The position numbers and the translations under genes are program-made. Below, piece by piece: positions 57,515 through 64,000 of a stretch of DNA of 64,000 bases; position 1 is the stretch's first letter; each line of letters opens with the position of its first letter. This DNA is from a bacterium (GTDB lineage: Archaea > Thermoproteota > Nitrososphaeria > Nitrososphaerales > Gagatemarchaeaceae). Under the pieces are notes generated by a model, which saw only the letters and a program-made list of their open reading frames with translations, was not told the origin of the DNA and did no database searches. Where the stretch lies: assembly GCA_027310575.1 (NCBI GenBank), contig DAIDAO010000052.1:58318-122317 (forward strand), written 5' to 3'.

Positions 57515-58831
57515 CTACGGCTGGAGGGCCTCGCTGGCCCGGACAAGCGCTTCGAGCTTCTTGCCGCCCGCCTCCGAGGCCTCGAACCTGACCCGTGCCA
57601 CCGGCCTCCGGATGCTGATCACCCTCGTCAGGTCGGACGGGGTCCCCAGCACGACCGCGTCGCAGGCCACAGCGTTGATGCTCCGTTCGAGCTCGCTGAG
57701 CTGCGCTGCGCTGTAGCCCAGCGCAGGGATGACCCTGCCCAGCTTCGGGAACCTCTGGTACGCCTTCCTTATCGAGCCGACTGCCTTGGGTCTCGGGTCG
57801 ACCAGCGTGGCCTTCAGCCCCCTCGCGGCCACCGCCCCCGCGCCCTCGGACAGCCCCCCGTGGGTAACGGACGGTCCGTCCTCGACCACGAGGACCCTCT
57901 TCTTTCTCACGAGCTCAGGCCTGTCGAGGGTGGCCACCGAGTTCGTCTGGACCAGCGCAGCCTTCGGGTTGAGGCCCCTGCACGCCCGCGCCAGGGCGTC
58001 CACCGCCTTCTTCGGCGCGACGTTCACCTTGTTGATGACGAGCACGTCGGCCAGCCTGACGTTCGTCTCCCCTGGGTAGTACCTCGACTCGTCGCCTGGC
58101 CTCATCGGGTCGACGACCGTTATCGTCAGGTCGGGCCTGTAGAAGCTGAAGTCGTTGTTCCCGCCGTCCCAGATGATGACGTCCCCCTCCTTCTCGGCCT
58201 TGGCCAGGATCGCGCCGTAGTCGACGCCGGCGTACACGACGATCCCCTTGTCGATGTGCCCCTCGTATTCCTCCCTCTCTTCGATGGTAGCGTGGTACCT
58301 GTCGAGGTCTTCGTGGGTCTGGAACCTCTGGACCGCGACCGAGAGGTCCCCGTAAGGCATGGGGTGCCTGACCACGACCGGCTTCAGGCCCATCTTGAGC
58401 AGGATGTCGACGACCATCCGGCTGATCGTGCTCTTGCCTGCGCCAGTCCTGTCTGCGACCACGGCCACGACCGGCTTGGAGGACCCGAGCATCGTGTCCC
58501 GCGGGCCGAGGAGGTGGAAGCTCGCCCCCTTGGACTGCGCCCTTGCGGCCAGGCCCATCACGTAGCTGCCTGAGACGTCGCTGTAGGCGAAGTAGACGTC
58601 CGTGACCTGGAAGGACTCGATGAGCGATTCCAGCTTTTCTTCAGGATAGATCGGGATTCCGTCCGGGTAGGACGGGCCGGCCAAGGACGCCGGGAAGGTC
58701 CTGTCGGCTATGTACGGGATCTGGGTCGCGGTGAAAGCCACCACCCGGTAGTCGGGGTCGTTCTTGAAGTAGACCAGGAAGTCGTGGAAGTCCCGGCCTG
58801 CAGCTCCCATGATTATCGCGTTCTTGGGCAT
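57515..58831 (-). CDS. Cyclic 2,3-diphosphoglycerate synthetase-family GTPase
   Basis: 438 aa; NAIIMGAAGRDFHDFLVYFKNDPDYRVVAFTATQIPYIADRTFPASLAGP; VVAVVADRTGAGKSTISRMVVDIL; VIIWDGGNNDFSFYRPDLTITVVDPMRPGDE. Confidence 0.88.
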   Translation of the reverse strand: MPKNAIIMGAAGRDFHDFLVYFKNDPDYRVVAFTATQIPYIADRTFPASLAGPSYPDGIPIYPEEKLESLIESFQVTDVYFAYSDVSGSYVMGLAARAQSKGASFHLLGPRDTMLGSSKPVVAVVADRTGAGKSTISRMVVDILLKMGLKPVVVRHPMPYGDLSVAVQRFQTHEDLDRYHATIEEREEYEGHIDKGIVVYAGVDYGAILAKAEKEGDVIIWDGGNNDFSFYRPDLTITVVDPMRPGDESRYYPGETNVRLADVLVINKVNVAPKKAVDALARACRGLNPKAALVQTNSVATLDRPELVRKKRVLVVEDGPSVTHGGLSEGAGAVAARGLKATLVDPRPKAVGSIRKAYQRFPKLGRVIPALGYSAAQLSELERSINAVACDAVVLGTPSDLTRVISIRRPVARVRFEASEAGGKKLEALVRASEALQP

Positions 58832-58921
58832 TTCATGACACCTGAGCCCGTCCCAGTTTCATCGTATATAACAGAGAGGCCGATTCCTATCAATGGGAAT
58901 GCGGCCCCGTCAGGCTTGAAG

Positions 58922-59016
58922 CGCCGGGGGTAGGATTCGAACCCACGCGACCCGAAGGTCACGGGCTCTCTTGGGTGGACTCAAGGCCCGCGCATTAACC
59001 ACTCTGCCACCCCGGC
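58922..59016 (-). tRNA. tRNA-Ser (anticodon UGA), class II, with short anticodon-loop intron
   Basis: Reverse complement GCCGGGGTGGCAGAGTGGTTAATGCGCGGGCCTTGAGTCCACCCAAGAGAGCCCGTGACCTTCGGGTCGCGTGGGTTCGAATCCTACCCCCGGCG: acceptor, D, variable and T arms pair; anticodon stem CGGGC/GCCCG encloses 19 nt rather than 7, implying a ~12-nt intron (about 58968-58979). Confidence 0.92.
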
Positions 59017-59151
59017 GCTGTTCCGGCACGTCCGATGCTGTCTTCTTATCCTTTAGCAGTGAACGCGGTGGTCGGTCGCGGGCGCCGCCGCTCCCGCTGC
59101 GGGGGAGGGCTCGAGCAAGGGTTTTACCACGAATGCGGGGACCGGCCTGCG

Positions 59152-59997
59152 TTGGAAGCGCGAGTCCGGCCCGCCCGGGAGTCAGACAGGGAGCCGCTGA
59201 TGAGTTTCATCAAGGACGTCTGGGGAGGGCACGACTACATCCCCAACGTCTGGGATGAATGGCTCCGGGACAGGCGCGGCAAGATGTTCGTCGTGGAAGT
59301 CGACGGCGTGCCCGTAGGCATGAACAGGGTGAGCTTCCCACAGGACGGCTCGGCCTGGTTCCAGGGGGCGAGGATCCACCCCGAATACCGTGGGAAAGGG
59401 CTCGCCACCATGCTCGGAGAGAACTCGATGAAGTTCGCAGCGGAGCGGGGTCTGCGCGTCTTCAGGCTGACGACCGGCTCCCGCAACTACGCGTCGCGGC
59501 GGCAGACGGCCAGGATGCAGTTCAGCGAGTTGGCGAGGTTCAGCGTCTACGAACCCCCGAAGAAGAGGGGGAAGGCCGACAGGATTCAGAGGGTAACGGG
59601 CGCGGAGGCGAAGGAGGCGATGCGCCTCGTCAGGCGGTCGAGTGAGTTCCAACTCGGGGCGGGGATGTACTGGCATGACTTCGCAGTGGCGTCTCTGACA
59701 CCGAAGGTGTTCGCTGGCCTTGTGGACAGGGGAGCGGTGTACCGGCTGGGAGGGGCTGTAGCCGTAGTCGACGTGGGTGGAGAGGGTTTCGAGACCTGGG
59801 AAGAGATCGGCTTCATCTGCGGCCCGGTCGCTGACTCTGCCAAGCTGGTGAAGTCGGCCCTGGGGCGGGTGAAGGGCGCAGATGCGAGGTGGGTGTTCAT
59901 CCCACAGAGATCCCGTCTGATAGCCAGTCTGAGGAGAGCCGGATTCACGAGGAGCTTTTCGCAGATCGTCTACGAACGGAAGGCCGCCAACGGTTAA
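59152..59997 (+). CDS. GNAT family N-acetyltransferase
   Basis: VRPARESDREPLMSFIKDVW; ARIHPEYRGKGLATMLGENSMKFAAERG; TTG start chosen. Confidence 0.85.
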   Translation: MEARVRPARESDREPLMSFIKDVWGGHDYIPNVWDEWLRDRRGKMFVVEVDGVPVGMNRVSFPQDGSAWFQGARIHPEYRGKGLATMLGENSMKFAAERGLRVFRLTTGSRNYASRRQTARMQFSELARFSVYEPPKKRGKADRIQRVTGAEAKEAMRLVRRSSEFQLGAGMYWHDFAVASLTPKVFAGLVDRGAVYRLGGAVAVVDVGGEGFETWEEIGFICGPVADSAKLVKSALGRVKGADARWVFIPQRSRLIASLRRAGFTRSFSQIVYERKAANG

Positions 59998-60000
59998 AAC
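59994..60000 (+). promoter_or_regulatory. TATA-type box overlapping the stop codon of the upstream gene
   Basis: TTAAAAC 23-29 nt upstream of ATG 60023; the GNAT TAA stop (59995-59997) lies inside it. Confidence 0.5.
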
Positions 60001-60022
60001 GAGCGCAGGGCCGTCCGGGCCC

Positions 60023-60913
60023 ATGGACAGCAGTTCTGGCAAGATAACCGTCCTCGGGGCGGGCCTGATGGGGCACGGCATAGCCCAGGTCGCGTCCCAG
60101 GTCGGAGGGTACGACGTCTCGATCTTGGACGTGGAGCAGAGGTTCTTGGACAACGGAATGAAGATGATAAGGGACAGCGTGGGGAAGTTCGTAGAGAAGG
60201 GGAAGGTCTCAAAGGAGGAAGGGGAGGCGGCGCTGAAGAGGATACACCCGACCCTCGACCTGGCGGAGGCGGTCAGGGGGAGCTCCCTCGTGATAGAAGC
60301 GGCCACGGAGGATCCCAAGCTCAAGCTCGACCTCTACAGGAGGGTGGCTGGCCTTGTCGGGGACGACACGATAGTTGCGTCGAACACGTCCTCCATCAGC
60401 ATAACGCTACTCGCGTCTGCGAGCCGCCGCCCGGAGAACGTCTGCGGCATGCACTTCTTCAACCCGCCTCAGCTGATGCCGCTGGTCGAGATAATCAGGG
60501 GGAAGAGGACCTCGGACTGGACCGTCGACAGGGTCAGGGAGGTCTCCAAGAAGCTCGGCAAGGAGACAGTCCTCTGCAAGAAGGACTCGCCGGGGTTCAT
60601 AGTGAACAGGATCCTCGTCCCAGCGCTGAACGAGGCGGTGTTCCTCGTCCAGGAGGGGGTCGCAGACCCCGAGGACATAGACAAGGCGGTCAAGCTGGGC
60701 CTCAACTGGCCCATGGGGCCGCTGCAGCTCCTCGATTACGTCGGACTTGACACCACCCTGAACATAACGCAGGTGTTCATGCAGGAGTTTCAGGACTCGA
60801 AGTACCGGCCATCCCCTCTGCTCAGAGAGATGGTCAGGTCAGGAGACCTTGGAAGAAAGAGTGGCAGAGGGTTCCACAGCTGGAAGAGCGCGTCCGACAC
60901 GAAAGGGAAGTAA
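60023..60913 (+). CDS. 3-hydroxyacyl/3-hydroxybutyryl-CoA dehydrogenase
   Basis: ITVLGAGLMGHGIAQVASQVGGYDVSILD; SNTSSISITLLAS; GMHFFNPPQLMPLVEIIRG; KDSPGFIVNRILVPALNEAVFL. Confidence 0.95.
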   Translation: MDSSSGKITVLGAGLMGHGIAQVASQVGGYDVSILDVEQRFLDNGMKMIRDSVGKFVEKGKVSKEEGEAALKRIHPTLDLAEAVRGSSLVIEAATEDPKLKLDLYRRVAGLVGDDTIVASNTSSISITLLASASRRPENVCGMHFFNPPQLMPLVEIIRGKRTSDWTVDRVREVSKKLGKETVLCKKDSPGFIVNRILVPALNEAVFLVQEGVADPEDIDKAVKLGLNWPMGPLQLLDYVGLDTTLNITQVFMQEFQDSKYRPSPLLREMVRSGDLGRKSGRGFHSWKSASDTKGK

Positions 60914-61093
60914 GGACTTTGGCCGCGGGGTCCGTCAGGAGCATCGAAGGCATTCGGCCGGTCCACGTAGGTCCGCTCAGGATGGCGCGCTTCGTGGAGG
61001 GGATCACCCCTCTGCTTCTGAACGCCCCGACGCCCGACGGACTCAAGGGTCCTTTGATCGAGCTCGTAAGCCGAGGCCTGCCCTCGGCTGCAG

Positions 61094-62209
61094 TCAGCCG
61101 CCCCTGATGATCGGCAGAATCGCAGAGGGCGGGAATCTGACGTAGATGTCAGACGTGGTCGGAGACTCGGAGGACGCGCAGAACTTGTGGGTGGTCACCA
61201 CGAACTTGGCGTCACCCACCTGAATCCTGTGGTCAGTCACCGACCCCCTGTATTCTCTCGCTAGCACCTTGCCGCGGACCTCGTTCGGGCCCCCGGTGGG
61301 GGTCCTGCTCAGAGGTATCTCGTTGAACCTGATAGCCACGTGGGTGGAGTTCTTCGGGATTGGCTCGGGGCGCTCACAGACGAACTGTGCTTTCATCTCG
61401 GGGACCCGAAAGACCGCCTTGCGCCCCTCGTCGGAGAATTCCTCGAACTCGCTCTTGAAGATGTTGGCTTTCCCTATGAACTCGACCACGAACGGGGTCG
61501 AGGGCTCCGAGTAGAGCTCTTCTGGAGACCCTTCCTGGACGACAGCCCCCTTGTCGATGAGCAGGATTCTGTCCGAGATGACGAAGGCCTCCTCCTGGTC
61601 GTGAGTCACAAAGACCGACGTCAGACCCAGCCTCTTGAGGAGGGACCGGAGCTCTCCCCTCATCCTCTCCCGCACCTTCATGTCGAGGTTGCTGAGGGGC
61701 TCGTCGAGCAGGATGACGTCGGGCTCATAGGAAAGGCTCCTCGCAAGAGCCACCCTCTGCTGCTGACCTCCGCTCAGCTGTGACGGGTACCTCTTCGCCA
61801 GATCTGGAAGCCCCACCAGCTCGAGAGCGGCTGCGATCTTTTTCTCTCGCTCGTGCTTCGCGAGCTTCCTGCTGTGCAGGCAGTAGTCGATGTTGTCGTG
61901 AACGGTCATGTGGGGCCACAGGGCATAGCTCTGGAACACGAGGCCGAGCCTGCGTTTCTCTGGCGGGACCATGACGTGTTTGCTCGGAGAGGCCACCAGC
62001 TTCCCGTCGAGGAAGATGTCGCCCTTCGTGATGTCCTCCAGGCCCGCCAACGACCTTAGAATCGTGGTCTTCCCACACCCGGAAGGCCCGAGGAGGCCGA
62101 CAACCTCCCCCTTGTCGACCTTGAACGAGACATCGTTGACCGCAAGTACGCCGCCGAAGCTCTTGACCAGGCCTTGCACCTCAATCTTCGGGGGGCCTGA
62201 GTCGGGCAT
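61094..62209 (-). CDS. ABC transporter ATP-binding protein (Fe3+/polyamine-type, with TOBE-like C-terminus)
   Basis: GLLGPSGCGKTTILRSLAGLEDITKGDIFLDG; SQLSGGQQQRVALARSLSYEPDVILLDEPLSNLDMKVRERMRGELRSLLKRLGLTSVFVTHDQEEAF. Confidence 0.95.
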   Translation of the reverse strand: MPDSGPPKIEVQGLVKSFGGVLAVNDVSFKVDKGEVVGLLGPSGCGKTTILRSLAGLEDITKGDIFLDGKLVASPSKHVMVPPEKRRLGLVFQSYALWPHMTVHDNIDYCLHSRKLAKHEREKKIAAALELVGLPDLAKRYPSQLSGGQQQRVALARSLSYEPDVILLDEPLSNLDMKVRERMRGELRSLLKRLGLTSVFVTHDQEEAFVISDRILLIDKGAVVQEGSPEELYSEPSTPFVVEFIGKANIFKSEFEEFSDEGRKAVFRVPEMKAQFVCERPEPIPKNSTHVAIRFNEIPLSRTPTGGPNEVRGKVLAREYRGSVTDHRIQVGDAKFVVTTHKFCASSESPTTSDIYVRFPPSAILPIIRGG

Positions 62210-62262
62210 CCACGGTCACGGCGCCTGTCGGCTATTTTAGACTTGCCCGGGCCGAGCAAGCG

Positions 62263-62270
62263 TTTTAATC
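62263..62270 (+). promoter_or_regulatory. TATA-type box for the creatininase-family gene
   Basis: TTTTAATC about 25-30 nt upstream of the TTG at 62295; a divergent CTAAAATAG box (about 62233-62241, minus) faces the ABC ATPase start at 62209. Confidence 0.55.
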
Positions 62271-62294
62271 ACCGCGGCGGTCGCAAGTCTCGAG

Positions 62295-63083
62295 TTGGCC
62301 TCAAAGAACAACATCGGCGAGATGACGACGGCTGAGGTCGCTGAAGCACTTGGAAATGGGGTGGACGTTGTCGTCCTCCCTGTAGGGGCCATGGAACAGC
62401 ACGGGCCCCACGGTCTGATAGGCACCGACTCCTTTCTGGCTCAGGTTGTGGCCGAAAAGGTCGCTGTAAAGCTAGGGGCGCTGCTGGCGCCTCTGATGCC
62501 CTACGGGCTCTCGAGTTCGCACATGAACTTCAAGGGGACCATGAGCCTGTCCCCTGAGGCGTTCACCCTCTTCTCCAGGGACGTGCTCACGAGCCTGATA
62601 CATCACGGGTTCAGGAAGATCGTGATAGTCAACGGAAACGAGCCGAACTACTACCCGCTGATAATGGTGGCCAGGAGCCTGAGGGAGGAGACCGGCGTCC
62701 TGATCACCCTGTCCAACTGGTACTCGGCCCTCCAGGAGTGTTGGAAGGACCTCCCCGGAGTGAAGGGGACGGAGAAGGCTGAGTGGAAGTGGCCTTACTT
62801 CATGGCGCATGGCGGGCTCCTTGAGACTGCCGGGTCGATGGCCTACAAGCAGGGCCTGGTCAGGTTGGACCTGGCCGCCACCTATGGATCCGAAAGGAGG
62901 GAGGCGTTTTCAAACCCGGTGGTGAGCCTCCCGTCGAGGATCGACGAAGTGACCCAGAAAGGGAGCTACGGAGACCCGAGGGGAGCCACCCCCGAGCTGG
63001 GGAGGATCTGGACTGACCTGGCGGCCGAGAGAATAGTCGACAAGCTGAGAGCAGCCTGGGACACAGCAGCGAAGAAGCCCTAA
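62295..63083 (+). CDS. Creatininase-family amidohydrolase
   Basis: TTG start; VVVLPVGAMEQHGPHGLIGTDSFLAQVVAEKV; HHGFRKIVIVNGNEPN; MAHGGLLETAGSMAY. Confidence 0.92.
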   Translation: MASKNNIGEMTTAEVAEALGNGVDVVVLPVGAMEQHGPHGLIGTDSFLAQVVAEKVAVKLGALLAPLMPYGLSSSHMNFKGTMSLSPEAFTLFSRDVLTSLIHHGFRKIVIVNGNEPNYYPLIMVARSLREETGVLITLSNWYSALQECWKDLPGVKGTEKAEWKWPYFMAHGGLLETAGSMAYKQGLVRLDLAATYGSERREAFSNPVVSLPSRIDEVTQKGSYGDPRGATPELGRIWTDLAAERIVDKLRAAWDTAAKKP

Positions 63084-64000
63084 CGGAGGAAAGCGTCAGC
63101 GAAGGTCTCCATGCTGGAATAGTCTCCGTCCTGCCAACCCGGGAAGATGAGCATCAGTTCCTCGAAGCCCATTGATGCGAGCGAGTTCACTCTCCTCCTG
63201 CACTCTTCGACTGTGCCGAAGACGGCGCTGAGGTTGTTCAGCCGTTCGGTCATCTCGGCGTCAGACAGATGTGCGGTTCTGGAGGCTCTCGACAGACTGA
63301 GGGAGTACTCCGCCTGGCTTTCCCCGATGACCGTCCCCCCGTCCCCGCAGTAGATGGACTTCTTCAGCCCGCGGCGCGAGCCTATCTTTTCTGCCAGGTC
63401 CTGGAGCTCTGCCTTCGAGGACATCTTCCTCTTTTCGCCTGTCCCCGAGTACGGGAGAACGTTGACGCCATAGGCGTCCCCCGCGCCCGCGGCTTCCAGC
63501 ACGGCGTCGCTTCTTCCCGCGACCCAGACCCTCGGCTTCTTTGCCGGAGAAGGGAGGCAGACCGCGCCCTTCAACGTGAAATGGCTCCCTCGGAAGTCCA
63601 CCTTCGAACCGCTCCAGAGCAGGTTCAAGACCTGAAGCGATTCCGAGAGCGCGGAAACGCGGTCCCGCAGGCTGGGGAAGGGGTAACCGTATGCGGCGTG
63701 CTCGGAATCATCGTAGCCCACCCCTATCCCGAGGTCGACCCTCCCCCCAGATATTTCTGACGCGGTCGCGACAAGCTTGGCCAAGATCGCCGGGTTTCTG
63801 AAGGAGTTACAGGTGGCGAGACTCCCCAGTCTGATCTTGGTGGTCGAGGCTGCGAGGGCCGATATGGTCGTCCAGCACTCCAGGATCGGGAGTCCATCTC
63901 TCTGAAGGTGGTCAGACACCCATGCCGAGTCGAAGCCGAGCTCCTCTGCCTTTCCTGCTGCGTCGGCTACGCCCCTGAAGGAAACAGAGTAGGGGAGGAA
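63080..64000 (-). CDS. LLM-class flavin/F420-dependent oxidoreductase, 5' end beyond window
   Basis: Frame open to 64000 (FLPYSVSFRGVADAAGKAEELGFDSAWVSDHLQRDGLPILECWTTISALAASTTKIRLGSLATCNSFRNPAILAKLVATASEISGGRVDLGIGVGY). Confidence 0.93.
   Translation of the reverse strand, partial: FLPYSVSFRGVADAAGKAEELGFDSAWVSDHLQRDGLPILECWTTISALAASTTKIRLGSLATCNSFRNPAILAKLVATASEISGGRVDLGIGVGYDDSEHAAYGYPFPSLRDRVSALSESLQVLNLLWSGSKVDFRGSHFTLKGAVCLPSPAKKPRVWVAGRSDAVLEAAGAGDAYGVNVLPYSGTGEKRKMSSKAELQDLAEKIGSRRGLKKSIYCGDGGTVIGESQAEYSLSLSRASRTAHLSDAEMTERLNNLSAVFGTVEECRRRVNSLASMGFEELMLIFPGWQDGDYSSMETFADAFLR

Noticed and set aside
60919-61107. 62-aa plus-strand ORF after the hydroxyacyl-CoA dehydrogenase
   Set aside because: Short, no motif, overlaps the 3' end of the ABC ATPase; cannot be supported without conservation data.
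1-64000. CRISPR arrays, transposases, phage genes, rRNA
   Set aside because: No direct-repeat arrays, transposase motifs, structural phage genes or rRNA-like segments were seen by eye; a computational search would be needed to exclude weak cases.

Overview
GC-rich archaeal chromosomal window, densely coding on both strands. Archaeal evidence: rps10, archaeal-type phosphomevalonate dehydratase, cyclic-2,3-diphosphoglycerate synthetase family, Hef-type helicase, HerA-like ATPase, an intron-bearing tRNA-Ser, and TATA-type boxes about 25-30 nt upstream of many start codons. The lineage looks Thermoproteota/Nitrososphaeria-like, but that is inference. About 60 genes are supported. They include a divergent pyrimidine cluster (carB-carA / pyrB-pyrI-pyrC), the PMDh large/small subunits, a VKOR-DUF929 thiol module, a GNAT-fused NDP-forming acyl-CoA synthetase, an Fe-ADH/ALDH/FAD-oxidoreductase group, P-type ATPase/CBS/USP stress genes and two tRNAs. 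The main discovery is a full-length 523-aa intein with LAGLIDADG-like motifs inside the aconitase gene (minus strand, 924-2492). It sits exactly at a conserved [4Fe-4S] ligand cysteine (GYGCTT^C-IGNSG). The ORF track misses it because the host gene runs off the window edge. A second extein cysteine lies at -3 to the intein catalytic Cys1, a geometry suited to redox-controlled splicing. Other notable signals: a tRNA-Ser(UGA) with a ~12-nt anticodon-loop intron, an 8-bp palindrome bracketing a TATA box between an HTH regulator and a DUF7521-like membrane gene, and a CLC channel and FAD oxidoreductase read in one frame across a single TGA with no ordinary start codons. Repeated tail-to-tail genes also share a CTAG-type stop overlap. 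No CRISPR array, transposon or phage region was seen.
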